Shown here: piece by piece, positions 52,074 through 60,886 of the stretch
Position numbering within the stretch: position 1 is the stretch's first letter
Layout: each line of letters starts with the position of its first letter
Assembly (NCBI GenBank): GCA_944363645.1
Contig: CALVUR010000001.1
Span: 359,844-423,843, forward strand
Length of the DNA stretch: 64,000 nucleotides
DNA from: an uncultured Clostridia bacterium
GTDB lineage: Bacteria > Bacillota > Clostridia > Christensenellales > Borkfalkiaceae
Direction of reading: 5' to 3'
Translations under genes and position numbers: made by a program
Notes under the pieces: model-generated
What the model was told of the DNA's origin: nothing
The model's database searches: none
Seen by the model: the letters and a program-made list of their open reading frames with translations, nothing else

Positions 52074-52913
52074 ATATTCTTCGTAAATATTTTGATAAAG
52101 GTTTGCCGATGCCAAAATTTTAACAACTTTATCGGCTGAAATTTTGGCAACCAACTGATTTTTTTCGTTATATAAATCAACTTCTAAAAGTTCGCCGTAT
52201 GTATATAAACTTTGTAACTTTTTGACATTTTCTTTTGAAGATAGAGCTATTTTATTTACCTTTTTGCCCCTACTTAAATTGCCAAGCGAAAAATAGGACA
52301 AAATACGCTGATAACTGTTGTCTTTTGAAACAAAAATGTTGCCAAAAAGCATGAAAAGTGCGAAAAATAATATTGAATGGTTTGGCGTTTTTATCACCCA
52401 CGAATACACATAAACGGCAAAAATTAGTGCCGATAAAAGTATGCCTATCACCTTGCAAACGATAAGGGCTGTTTTGCGTTTTATGTATATTGACAGCATG
52501 GAAAGTAGAACACGTCCCCCGTCGAGTGGGTATGCCGGCAGTAAATTTACCGTGCCTATTGTTAGGTTTGCAAGTACGCAAAGTTCGGTATACGGATAAC
52601 TTAACGGCACAAGCCACCACAGTGAAACAAAAAAGGATGCGATAAGTAAACTTACGATAGGACCAGAGATGGCAATAATCATTTCGTCTTCGTAAGTCAT
52701 TTGACTATTTTCGCCGTAAATTACCGCACCGTACGGCATAAGTACAAGCCGTTTTAAGGTATAGCCACGCTTTTGCGCCACAAACTGATGCCCCATTTCG
52801 TGAATTACAGCACTGATTGTAAAGATTAAAAAAGAAAATACCTTGCCAATAATGGCAAAGTATATTCCAAAAGCGATAAACAGCGGATGAATTGTAAACT
52901 TTAATTTTGCCAT
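52059..52913 (-). CDS. spoIVFB: Stage IV sporulation protein FB, intramembrane metalloprotease
   Basis: A 284-residue site-2 protease. The zinc site is HEMGH (H38, E39, H42) in the first membrane segments, and the second motif is NLLPAYPLDGGRVLL. A C-terminal domain of about 100 residues follows. In Bacillus it cleaves pro-SigK in the mother cell. Its start overlaps spoIVFA by 13 bp. The last residues, KKVR, are encoded by a palindromic element. Confidence 0.9.
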   Translation of the reverse strand: MAKLKFTIHPLFIAFGIYFAIIGKVFSFLIFTISAVIHEMGHQFVAQKRGYTLKRLVLMPYGAVIYGENSQMTYEDEMIIAISGPIVSLLIASFFVSLWWLVPLSYPYTELCVLANLTIGTVNLLPAYPLDGGRVLLSMLSIYIKRKTALIVCKVIGILLSALIFAVYVYSWVIKTPNHSILFFALFMLFGNIFVSKDNSYQRILSYFSLGNLSRGKKVNKIALSSKENVKKLQSLYTYGELLEVDLYNEKNQLVAKISADKVVKILASANLYQNIYEEYKKVR

Positions 52914-53641
52914 ACTATCTTGCCGTTATCTAAAGCGTAGTTTGTAATTAACTGGTTTTGGTTGTACATTGCGACTTCGCAACCGCCTTCAAGCGAGTAA
53001 GCAACGGGCGTTGACAAAAAAACATTATCGCCTTCTTGAATATAGCAATAATCTGCGCCGTAAATAATGGTTTTATAGTTGTCGCTATGGCTTACGGTAA
53101 TTGTGTATTTTCCGTTATATGTAACCTCACTAATAAAACCGTCGCAAGGGCTATAAACTGCACCCTTATTTTGTATTTTCATGATACCAGATGTGAGTTT
53201 TACTTCATTTTTAGACGGTGCAAAGGCATCAAAAACGTCGTAATTTCGTTGATCGACTTCCACCTTTTCGCTTGCAAAAACGCTTCTTAAAAGGTTGTTT
53301 ATACCGCTGTCTTGCCAAAAGATATTTGTAACCAAAATACCGATTGCCAAAATAAAAATTGTGGCGACTTGAACGGTAATTAAATTAAGCCTATGACCGC
53401 TTTCTTTAACGGTAAGCGCTTTTGTAATGTCTTGGGTATATTCCACACTGCTATTAGTCGTAGGCTCAGGTTCGTAACTACTTTCCGTTTTCTTTTTCGG
53501 TGTAAAAAGAGCACGGATTTTTTTGTTGAACTTTTTAACTATCTTGTTATTTTTACGACTTTTTTTGACTTGTGGCGTGCTAACCATTTCGCAACTTGAA
53601 ACGGGAATTTCAATCATTTCTGCGTAATCTTGACTTGACAT
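52901..53641 (-). CDS. spoIVFA: Stage IV sporulation protein FA-like, M23-type domain
   Basis: A 246-residue protein with a basic cytoplasmic part, one membrane segment (about residues 92-112) and an extracytoplasmic M23-like lysostaphin fold (KNKGAVYSPCDGFISEVTYNGKYTITVSHSDNYKTIIYG). The catalytic His residues of active M23 enzymes are not obvious, as in SpoIVFA, which anchors and inhibits SpoIVFB. The overlap with spoIVFB gives the classic spoIVF operon. Confidence 0.85.
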   Translation of the reverse strand: MSSQDYAEMIEIPVSSCEMVSTPQVKKSRKNNKIVKKFNKKIRALFTPKKKTESSYEPEPTTNSSVEYTQDITKALTVKESGHRLNLITVQVATIFILAIGILVTNIFWQDSGINNLLRSVFASEKVEVDQRNYDVFDAFAPSKNEVKLTSGIMKIQNKGAVYSPCDGFISEVTYNGKYTITVSHSDNYKTIIYGADYCYIQEGDNVFLSTPVAYSLEGGCEVAMYNQNQLITNYALDNGKIVWQN

Positions 53642-53669
53642 TTTTCACCTCTTTAAAATTTTCTATTTT

Positions 53670-53677
53670 AATGTATG
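53670..53677 (-). promoter_or_regulatory. SigE-type -10 element of the spoIVF operon
   Basis: CATACATT on the minus strand fits the SigE consensus CATACANT exactly, 28 bases before the spoIVFA start. A convincing SigE -35 is not seen. The known Bacillus spoIVF operon is SigE-dependent. Confidence 0.45.
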
Positions 53678-53768
53678 CACGCCCCTTTTTGTTTAGACTT
53701 AATTTTTTTTGCCTGTAAATTTTATTTTTACACTTTCGACTTTATTTGCCATTAAATTTAAAATAAAA

Positions 53769-53792
53769 AACGGCGGTAAAATTACCACCGTC
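53769..53792 (-). terminator. Terminator of the SLC45-like transporter gene
   Basis: ACGGTGGTAA and TTACCGCCGT (minus strand) form a stem with one mismatch, followed by TTTTTTATTTT. Confidence 0.82.
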
Positions 53793-53806
53793 TAAATTAT
53801 TATTTT

Positions 53807-55309
53807 TTAGTCGTCTACTTTTTTAACTTCACACTCTGTGTTGCAGTCGGTTTCGCCATTGCAATCAGTGTTGCAATCTGTGTTGCAACTTTCGTTATCA
53901 CAACCGCTTTCTTTTATTTCAACATTTAAATTATCTTGTTGGGAAGTAATTTCAGCGAGTTTAAGTTTTCGTATAGCCTTATCGTTGCGTTTAACGATGA
54001 TTGCAGGGATAATCATTAAAAATGCAGCGATTGAAGCGAATAAAAACATTTCAAACGGGTAAACTCTGTCGCCGGCGTGATAACCAACATCTTTTATGAC
54101 AAGTTCGCTCGTTTCTGTTAAAAGTTCACCAAAGGCGTTGATAACTTGTGGGTTTATTAGTGAAGAAAGCACCATAGGAAGGGTTACATAAATGATAATT
54201 CTTACGCCCTGAAAACAGCCTACCTTTTCTTTTGGGGTGTAGTCCCTTGCCGAAGCGTTAAACAGCCCGGCGGACAAAAGTGATGCGCTTTCAACCAGCG
54301 TGCCACCGATTACGAACATCAAAAATTTTGCCGTATAGGTTGCACCGAAAAATTTGATAAGGTAAACGAGAATACCGCCCACCGTGCCAGCAATAACGAC
54401 GGGGATGAAAAATTTTTCCTTGCCGAACTTATCCATAAGTTTGGAAAATACAAGGGCAAGACCTGCCGAAAGTAAAACAACAAGCGCAAGCGGAATTACG
54501 TAATTTTCAAGCCCGATTGTGTACTGAATAAGCATTATCATTTGGGGCTGCCAAAGTTGCATTGATAGCCCTGAAAACATCATACCAAGTTGGCATATGT
54601 ATATCATTTTATGTTGCTTAACGGTTTTTGGACGGAAGCCGTAAACTACGTCTTGCATGTATTTACCCGACTTGTTTGGTTTAAGCGATTTGCTATCTTT
54701 AAATAAGAATAACCCAAGCACACCGCAGAGTGTGGTAAGACCGCCCAAGATAAGGAAAAATGTTGTCCAATTATCCGATTGAGTAAAACTATCAAACACT
54801 ACGAAAATTATCATAAGTGCGGCAACGGGAAGAACTGACAAAACGGTATCGACAAAACCACGATTTGTAATGTCGGTAATATCTGATATCCACGCAGAAA
54901 AAGCGGCGTCATTTGATAGGGAGCCAAACAAGGTCATAACGGCATCCATTGCGACGAAAATAAGTGCGATAAGCACAATGTTTGTCGTCATTGACTTATT
55001 GCCGAAAAAGGCAAAGCAAGCGGTAATTACACCCCAAATTATGTAGCCAAAACACACAAAGGGTTTACGCTTGCCCACACGGTCAGAGATTGCCCCACCA
55101 AAGATTGTGGCAAGGGCAGCAACCACAGCAGAAACGCCAACGGTAAGCGATGTTGCCCAAGCATCGGCGGTAATCTTTTTTTGAATGTAGGTGGAAAAGT
55201 AAACATTTTCAACCACCCACGCAATTTGACCGATTAAGCCAAAAAAGATTATCATAAGCCAAACTTTTTTGCCAAGTTTTGTGGACTTTTTTACAACTAA
55301 ATTTTCCAT
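53807..55309 (-). CDS. MFS transporter of the SLC45/GPH-like group
   Basis: A 500-residue protein with 12 membrane segments and a cytoplasmic loop GGAISDRVGKRKPF. The C-terminal tail has six Cys in CxxxC spacing, with the unit CNTDCNTDC (about residues 475-495), encoded by a short tandem repeat. No other transporter of this group that I know has such a tail. The neighbouring malQ suggests alpha-glucoside or maltodextrin import. The ribosome binding site is AAGGG. Confidence 0.82.
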   Translation of the reverse strand: MENLVVKKSTKLGKKVWLMIIFFGLIGQIAWVVENVYFSTYIQKKITADAWATSLTVGVSAVVAALATIFGGAISDRVGKRKPFVCFGYIIWGVITACFAFFGNKSMTTNIVLIALIFVAMDAVMTLFGSLSNDAAFSAWISDITDITNRGFVDTVLSVLPVAALMIIFVVFDSFTQSDNWTTFFLILGGLTTLCGVLGLFLFKDSKSLKPNKSGKYMQDVVYGFRPKTVKQHKMIYICQLGMMFSGLSMQLWQPQMIMLIQYTIGLENYVIPLALVVLLSAGLALVFSKLMDKFGKEKFFIPVVIAGTVGGILVYLIKFFGATYTAKFLMFVIGGTLVESASLLSAGLFNASARDYTPKEKVGCFQGVRIIIYVTLPMVLSSLINPQVINAFGELLTETSELVIKDVGYHAGDRVYPFEMFLFASIAAFLMIIPAIIVKRNDKAIRKLKLAEITSQQDNLNVEIKESGCDNESCNTDCNTDCNGETDCNTECEVKKVDD

Positions 55310-55428
55310 AATTTTCCCTTTTTAAATTTTAGTTATATCACTTATATTTTACCACCAAAAAAAATCTTTTCAAGCACCTTTTTGATTTTTAACGGCTAAA
55401 TTATGATTTTTATCGCCTATATTTATCG

Positions 55429-55466
55429 AAAAAAGTGGCGATAACGGGCTTATAGGCGGACTTTTT
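55429..55466 (-). repeat. Dispersed palindromic element, copy 16
   Basis: AAAAAAGTGGCG, core ATAACGGGCTTATAG, GCGGACTTTTT. A full CCGCC-form copy in the gap before the transporter gene. Confidence 0.87.
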
Positions 55467-55594
55467 ACTTTTTTACCAACAAAAAAAATTCACTTTTTAT
55501 ATAATTTTATTTTTACCGCCAAATAAACAACCTTTAACCATAAAAACAAACAAAAAAACGGCACGACCAATAAAAATTAGCCATGCCATTTTTT

Positions 55595-55632
55595 AAAAAA
55601 TGTAGTGATAACGGGCTTATAGCCCCACTTTT
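55595..55632 (-). repeat. Dispersed palindromic element, copy 17
   Basis: AAAAAATGTAGTG, core ATAACGGGCTTATAG, CCCCACTTTT. It ends 13 bp from the malQ stop. Confidence 0.83.
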
Positions 55633-55644
55633 ATATAATTTTGA

Positions 55645-57123
55645 TTATTTTCTGCCGAAGCGTTTAGCCCTACGTTTTAATGAGCCTGCTAAACTTTCGG
55701 TAAATACGCTTTCTTTAATTCTTACAGTCCAGCAACCTGTTGTGCTGGGTGTGTTGATACGATATTTTTCATCCAAGAAAAGTACATCTTGAACGGGTAC
55801 GATACAAAGTTTTGCGTTTGAGCCGTAAGCAATATCTAAAATTGCTTCTGCAACGCCCTTAATACCACGTAAGTTTTTGAAAGAAACGTTTACATAATCA
55901 AGTGATTTTTTAATCATTGTCTTCCAACTTTCAAGAGTTGCATCATCTAAACTCTTTAACAAGCCAACGGTTGTGTTGTTGTCGTGTGTACCGGTATATA
56001 CAACAGAGTTTTCATTGATGTTCCATGGAAGATATGGGTTGTTGTCGCCACTATCAAAAGCAAATTGTAAGACCTTCATACCGCCAACGCCGGCATATGC
56101 CATTAAATTTCTTACGCCGTCATCGATCAAACCTAAGTCTTCAGCGATCAAACCTTCACGACCGATTGCATCGATAATTTCTCTTCCCGGGGCGTTTACC
56201 CACCAGCCGTGTTCTGCAGTTTCGTGGCCGTATGGTATTGCCCAGAATCTGTCAAGTCCCCTAAAGTGGTCAATGCGGATTACGTCATAAAGTTTTCTTG
56301 CACGTTGAACACGATTTTTCCAGAAAGCAAAACCGTTTTGCTTCATGTGTTCATAGTTGTAAATTGGGTTGCCCCAAAGTTGACCGGTCCTACTAAAATA
56401 ATCGGGTGGACAACCTGCAACGATTGTTGGATGGTAAGTTTCGTCAAGTAAAAATTCTTCTGGGTTTACCCAAACATCAACGGAATCTAAAGAAACGTAA
56501 AGTGGAAGGTCGCCAACAATGGTGATACCTTTTTTGTTTGCGTATTGCTTTAATTCTTGATATTGATTTCTAAATTCAAATTGTAAGAATTGCCAGAATA
56601 AAATTTCTTGTGCGTTTTCTTGCGCAAAAGTAGCCAAAGCATTTGCATCCCTTGTTTTAAGTTCGTAAGGCCAATTCATCCAAACATCGTTATGCTTTTG
56701 TTTGATTGCCATGAACATTGCATAGTCGTAAAATTCACCCTTTTGTAAAAATGCCTTAAAGTTTTTGTCATTAACATCAAAACGAGAAAAAGCCTTTCTT
56801 AAAAGAGCGTAACGTTCTACATAAAGTTTGCCGTAATCAATATAATCGTTTTTGTCGATTGCGCCCTCTACTTCACGATAAGTTAAAAGTTTTTTTGTTC
56901 TTAAAATTTCCAAATCGATAAAGTAAGGGTTGCCGGATGCATCTGCACAAGATGCGTAAGGTGAATCAGCAAAACCTGTTTGTGTAAGTGGCAACATCTG
57001 CCAATATGTATGACCTGAATTTTTTAAAAAATCAACAAAGGCGTATGCCCATTTACCAAATGAACCAATCCCGTATTTTGAAGGTAGTGAAAATACCGGC
57101 ATCAATAACCCGCATTTTTTCAT
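55645..57123 (-). CDS. malQ: 4-alpha-glucanotransferase
   Basis: A 492-residue GH77 amylomaltase, normal length for the family. The nucleophile region is VIRIDHFRGLDRFW, the acid/base Glu is in IAEDLG and the conserved GTHDNNTTVG loop is near residue 375. It rearranges maltodextrins in the cytoplasm and pairs with the SLC45-like transporter. Ribosome binding site AAGGAG. Confidence 0.95.
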   Translation of the reverse strand: MKKCGLLMPVFSLPSKYGIGSFGKWAYAFVDFLKNSGHTYWQMLPLTQTGFADSPYASCADASGNPYFIDLEILRTKKLLTYREVEGAIDKNDYIDYGKLYVERYALLRKAFSRFDVNDKNFKAFLQKGEFYDYAMFMAIKQKHNDVWMNWPYELKTRDANALATFAQENAQEILFWQFLQFEFRNQYQELKQYANKKGITIVGDLPLYVSLDSVDVWVNPEEFLLDETYHPTIVAGCPPDYFSRTGQLWGNPIYNYEHMKQNGFAFWKNRVQRARKLYDVIRIDHFRGLDRFWAIPYGHETAEHGWWVNAPGREIIDAIGREGLIAEDLGLIDDGVRNLMAYAGVGGMKVLQFAFDSGDNNPYLPWNINENSVVYTGTHDNNTTVGLLKSLDDATLESWKTMIKKSLDYVNVSFKNLRGIKGVAEAILDIAYGSNAKLCIVPVQDVLFLDEKYRINTPSTTGCWTVRIKESVFTESLAGSLKRRAKRFGRK

Positions 57124-57188
57124 AATGTATTCTCCTTAAAGTTTATCTTTAAACTTAATTTTTGTATTTTTTTGTGCTTATAATTTGT

Positions 57189-57227
57189 AAAAAAGTAGCG
57201 ATAACGGGCTTATAGCCCCACTTTTTT
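57189..57227 (-). repeat. Dispersed palindromic element, copy 18
   Basis: AAAAAAGTAGCG, core ATAACGGGCTTATAG, CCCCACTTTTTT. Its T-run overlaps the TAA stop of recR (57226-57228). Confidence 0.85.
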
Positions 57228-57819
57228 AAATTTCCCGCCTATCGATGATCGCCCTTGAAAGTGAGCCGATATCAGCATATTCTAAGTCAGTGCCGACCGC
57301 AATACCGTGCGCCAAGCGTGTAACTTTTATGCCAAGTGGCTTGACAATTTTTGCAATGTACATTGCTGTTGCCTCGCCTTCGACATCGGGGTTTGTTGCT
57401 AAAATAATTTCTTCGACATCGCCGTTTGAAAGCCTTCCTAAAAGTTCTTTTATCCTTATATCGTTTGGTCCAATGTTTTCCAAAGGGTTTATTGTGCCAT
57501 GCAAAACGTGGTAAGTGCCGTTAAATTTATCAGATTTTTCGATAGCGATAACATCTTTCGGCTCTTTAACCACACAGATTATATTGGACTTTCTTGTTTT
57601 ACAGATGGGACAAATTTCTTCTTCGGAAAAGTTTCCGCAAATTTCACAATATCTAACTTCCCTTTTTGCGCTTAAAATGGCGTTTGCCAATTCTTCAACC
57701 TCACTATCGCTCATATCGATAATTGAATAGGCATAGCGTTGGGCTGTTTTTGCACCCACGCCCGGAAGTTTAGTAAGTTTATTTATAAGTCTACCTATGG
57801 GCTCAATAAAAGCCTTCAT
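57226..57819 (-). CDS. recR: Recombination protein RecR
   Basis: A 197-residue zinc-ring Toprim protein that works with RecFO in loading RecA on gapped DNA. The N-terminal HhH (GVGAKTAQR), the zinc motif CEICGNFSEEEICPIC and the Toprim segment ICVVKEPKDVIAIEKS are intact. Normal length. Its start overlaps the ybaB stop (TAATG). The set dnaX-ybaB-recR is conserved in Firmicutes. Confidence 0.97.
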   Translation of the reverse strand: MKAFIEPIGRLINKLTKLPGVGAKTAQRYAYSIIDMSDSEVEELANAILSAKREVRYCEICGNFSEEEICPICKTRKSNIICVVKEPKDVIAIEKSDKFNGTYHVLHGTINPLENIGPNDIRIKELLGRLSNGDVEEIILATNPDVEGEATAMYIAKIVKPLGIKVTRLAHGIAVGTDLEYADIGSLSRAIIDRREI

Positions 57820-58157
57820 TAAAACATGCCCCCCATCTTACTGTATGGGCCCATTTTTTCTTCGGTAAGTGCATCAGCCTTTTCGCAAGCAGAGTTGTAT
57901 GCTGCCATAAATAAATCTTCAAGCATTTCGGTGTCGTCAGGATCAACAACTGAAGAATCAAAATTAACTGCCTTTACAACCTTTTTGCCGTTTACTGTAA
58001 CTTTAACTGCGCCACTTGCTGCTTCGCCAACAAGTTCAGCATCTTCAAGTTCTTGTTGAGCACGTTGAATGTCTTCTTGCATCTTTTGTGCTTGTTTCAT
58101 AAGTTGTTGCATTTGGTTTCCGCCACCAAAGCCACCGCCATAACCTTTATATCCCAT
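57819..58157 (-). CDS. Nucleoid-associated protein YbaB/EbfC
   Basis: A 112-residue DNA-binding protein with the family core (QMQQLMKQAQKMQEDIQRAQ, then GAVKVTVNGKKVVKAV and LEDLFMAAYNSACEKAD). A Gly-rich start (GYKGYGGGFGGG) is longer than in E. coli. It shapes the nucleoid. The ribosome binding site is AAAGGAG. Confidence 0.95.
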   Translation of the reverse strand: MGYKGYGGGFGGGNQMQQLMKQAQKMQEDIQRAQQELEDAELVGEAASGAVKVTVNGKKVVKAVNFDSSVVDPDDTEMLEDLFMAAYNSACEKADALTEEKMGPYSKMGGMF

Positions 58158-58235
58158 GGTAATCTCCTTTATCTTTAATTGAATTTTTGATTTGATTTTA
58201 GTCTTTTTTATTTGCCAAGTTAGTAAGTTTTATTT

Positions 58236-58275
58236 GAAAAAACCGCCTAAAACTCACACATGGTGCTATTTAACT
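58236..58275. repeat. Second repeat family, copy 3
   Basis: AAAAAACCGCCTAAAACTCA shares CCTAAAACTCAC with copies at 42333 and 43404. It overlaps the dnaX stop codon. Confidence 0.5.
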
Positions 58276-60191
58276 ATTATTTTGCCGTCAAACAACTTCT
58301 TTACTTTTTCAATATCTTCATTAAAACTATCTTGCTCATTTTTCACATTGCCTTCAATCTTTAAAGTGTAAGGCGCAAATGAAGATAGAATGCTTTGAAG
58401 TACATCGATGCTTTCCTTTTTGATAAGTAAATTGTATTCGTTTTCGCCCTCTGCCATAATGATAAGTTTATTGTTTTCAATTTTGGCATCAAGTTCTTGA
58501 CAAGCAATCCATAACATTATATGCTTATCCGAACGCAATTTTTTAATAATCGTGCCCCACAGCCTTGAATCTGGAACACGGTCACGTATTACTGCTGGCT
58601 CTACTTTTTTCTTAGGCTCTTCAGTTATTACTTTACTACCGTCGTTCATAACCACATTGCCGTAAGAAAGTTCAAATGTGTCAAACCCAATTTGATTTTC
58701 TGGCGGAGTTAAATCTTCAAGTGGCGGAAGTTCTTCGTCCGGCACATAGTCAAAACCGCTCAACCTTTTTTCAGTAGGTTCAATATTTTCTTGCGCCACA
58801 TTTTCAACGGGCTTAACTAAATAGTTTTCATCCTTTTTTTGTGGAACATCTATATTTTTCTTAACCACATTTTCACTTGTTTTTTCTTGTGGTTTTTCTT
58901 CTAATTTTACACTTTCCGCCTGCAAAACTTGTGCGTTTTCGGGCTTATAGGCGAACTTTTGCGAATTTTTCGCTAAATCTTCTTGCCTATTTTCAACTAC
59001 ATTATTTTGCGCATTTTCCACCTTAACGCCATTTTTCATTAAGTTTAAAACGGTGTTTTCTAAAGCGGTAACCCTTGAAATTAAAGCATCGATATTTAAA
59101 TCTTCTTGCGGAAGTGTTGCCTTTACGGAAGCAGCCTCAAACACGATACGTGGGTGGGTGCTGTAACGCAAATCGCTTTCGATTGATGTAAAAATTTCAA
59201 GCACACGCAAAAATCTGTGATTGTCGCCAAGCGTTGCAAGTTTAGAAAGTTTTTGATACTCGCTTTCGGGAAGAGCCAAAATTTCTTTTGCACCCTTACA
59301 TGTTTTAACAATAAGTACGTCTCTAACCATTGCTAAGACATCTTTTGTTAAAACGCTTATGCTTTTACCTAAACTTGCAAGTTCGTCAATAGATGCCAAA
59401 ACACCACCGACATCGTTATTTAAAACGCCCTGTAATAATGTTGCGGTTTTGGTGGTGTCAGAAGCACCTAATATATCGATAACCTGCTTATAGGTCAACT
59501 TTTCGTCGCTATATGATATACATAAGTCGGCAAGCGAAAGGGCGTCACGGATACTGCCTTCACCAGATTTTGCGATTAAATTTATCGCTTCTTTTTCGTA
59601 ATCTTTACCAACTTCTTTATAAATATTTTCGATTAAATTTTCGATGACCCTATCTGAAACCAAATGAAAGTCAAAGCGCATACACCTTGACAAAATGGTC
59701 GCAGGAAGTTTATGTGGCTCGGTTGTTGCCAAGATAAACACAGCGTGTTTTGGTGGTTCTTCCAAGGTTTTTAAAAGTGCGTTAAAAGCCTCGGTTGTAA
59801 GCATATGGACTTCGTCAATAATGTAAACTTTGTATCTTCCGGCGACGGGTGGATACTGAACATTTGCACGGATTTCTTGCACGTTGTCCACCTTGTTGTT
59901 GGAAGCGGCGTCCATTTCGATTATATCCAAGTTTGAAGGGTTATTTAATTTTTGACAAACCTCGCATTGACCACACGGCGAACCGTCAACCGAATTTGTA
60001 CAGTTTATTGCCCTTGCAAAAATTCTTGCAACGGTCGTTTTACCCGTACCACGTGCACCGCAAAATAGGTAAGCATGACCTATGCGTTCGGTTTTTATTT
60101 GGTTTATAAGTGTGGTTACAACGTGTTCTTGACCGACAACGTGTGAAAAATCTGTCGGGCGGAATCTTCTGTATATTGCAAGATATGACAC
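58266..60191 (-). CDS. dnaX: DNA polymerase III subunit gamma/tau
   Basis: A 641-residue clamp-loader ATPase. Walker A is GARGTGKTT (residues 45-53), the zinc-binding Cys4 is CTNSVDGSPCGQCEVC, and Walker B is IIDEVHML. The C-terminal part (about residues 370-640) includes a long, low-complexity Glu/Asn/Lys/Val linker that contains an element-like sequence near residue 415. The start is GTG with AAGGTG. It follows sigH by 4 bp. Confidence 0.96.
   Translation of the reverse strand: MSYLAIYRRFRPTDFSHVVGQEHVVTTLINQIKTERIGHAYLFCGARGTGKTTVARIFARAINCTNSVDGSPCGQCEVCQKLNNPSNLDIIEMDAASNNKVDNVQEIRANVQYPPVAGRYKVYIIDEVHMLTTEAFNALLKTLEEPPKHAVFILATTEPHKLPATILSRCMRFDFHLVSDRVIENLIENIYKEVGKDYEKEAINLIAKSGEGSIRDALSLADLCISYSDEKLTYKQVIDILGASDTTKTATLLQGVLNNDVGGVLASIDELASLGKSISVLTKDVLAMVRDVLIVKTCKGAKEILALPESEYQKLSKLATLGDNHRFLRVLEIFTSIESDLRYSTHPRIVFEAASVKATLPQEDLNIDALISRVTALENTVLNLMKNGVKVENAQNNVVENRQEDLAKNSQKFAYKPENAQVLQAESVKLEEKPQEKTSENVVKKNIDVPQKKDENYLVKPVENVAQENIEPTEKRLSGFDYVPDEELPPLEDLTPPENQIGFDTFELSYGNVVMNDGSKVITEEPKKKVEPAVIRDRVPDSRLWGTIIKKLRSDKHIMLWIACQELDAKIENNKLIIMAEGENEYNLLIKKESIDVLQSILSSFAPYTLKIEGNVKNEQDSFNEDIEKVKKLFDGKIIVK
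58934..58961 (-). repeat. Palindromic element sequence in the dnaX linker
   Basis: GGGCTTATAGGCGAACTTTT matches the right half of the element with one change, and GCGTTTTC before it matches less. It encodes part of KFAYKPENAQ, in the low-complexity linker, in frame. Confidence 0.6.
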
Positions 60192-60195
60192 TTTA

Positions 60196-60762
60196 TCACC
60201 TTAACCTTTTTGTTTTTTCTTTTATTCTTTGAATGGCGTTATCCACCGACTTTGGGCTTTTGCCTAACGTCCTTGCGATTTCGGTATACTTGTTACCGGC
60301 GACGTAAAGATTGAAAACTTGAATTTCAAAGGGCGATAACTGACCTTTTATTGAGTCGATAAATTCGTTAAGCGTTTCTTCATTTATAATGGTATCTTCT
60401 GGGGAAACGCCTGACGATTCGTTTTCCATTTGAGTTATGGAAACAGAGTCGTTTAACGCACGGTGTTTTTCAGCATGCGAAAGAGATATTGCATTTAAAA
60501 TTCTGCTTTTAATGCACCTATATGCAAAGGTCTTAAATGAGGACGAGCCTTGCTTTTCTTCGTCGTAAGCGTTTGCCGCAGCAAAAAGCCCAATTAGACC
60601 TTCTTGGCACAAATCTTCTTCATCGCCACCTGCCAAAAAATAGGTGCGTGCTAAACTTCTTATCAAAGTGGTGTAGCGACTGTAAAGTTCGTCAAACGCC
60701 AACTGGTCGCCACTTTTATGAAGTTTACAAAGCGCTTCATCGGTTATTTCGCAATAGTTCAT
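60196..60762 (-). CDS. sigH: Sigma-70 family factor, SigH type
   Basis: A 188-residue sigma factor of the SigH (Spo0H) group. Region 2 has DLCQEGLIGLFAAANAYDEEKQ and SSFKTFAYRCIKSRILNAI. Region 4 ends with the helix-turn-helix KYTEIARTLGKSPKSVDNAIQRIKEK. It starts the switch to sporulation. Its place after mrnC-rlmB is as in Bacillus. ECF factors are shorter and lack the SSFKTFA segment. Confidence 0.9.
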   Translation of the reverse strand: MNYCEITDEALCKLHKSGDQLAFDELYSRYTTLIRSLARTYFLAGGDEEDLCQEGLIGLFAAANAYDEEKQGSSSFKTFAYRCIKSRILNAISLSHAEKHRALNDSVSITQMENESSGVSPEDTIINEETLNEFIDSIKGQLSPFEIQVFNLYVAGNKYTEIARTLGKSPKSVDNAIQRIKEKTKRLR

Positions 60763-60835
60763 AATTCACCCATGATTTAGTGCTTAAAAAACCAAAATGG
60801 CACTTTTTTAGACATTTTTTGACAAAAATAACTTG

Positions 60836-60872
60836 AAAAAGTGGGGCTATAAGCCCGTTATCAAGGTTTTTT
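60836..60872 (+). repeat. Dispersed palindromic element, copy 19
   Basis: AAAAAGTGGGG, core CTATAAGCCCGTTATC, AAGGTTTTTT. It lies 15 bp past the rlmB stop, before sigH. Confidence 0.8.
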
Positions 60873-60886
60873 ATAAAAAAGACAAA

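Larger units (their letters stand above)
55310..55644. other. Gap with two palindromic elements and a hairpin
   Basis: No supported gene. It carries copies 16 and 17 of the dispersed palindrome. A degenerate stem (GGCACGACCAAT with ATTAGCCATGCC) lies at about 55560-55588. Confidence 0.6.

Noticed and set aside
454..60872. The dispersed palindromes as a CRISPR array
   Set aside because: Copies are kilobases apart, lie next to gene ends and have no regular spacers; no cas gene is present.
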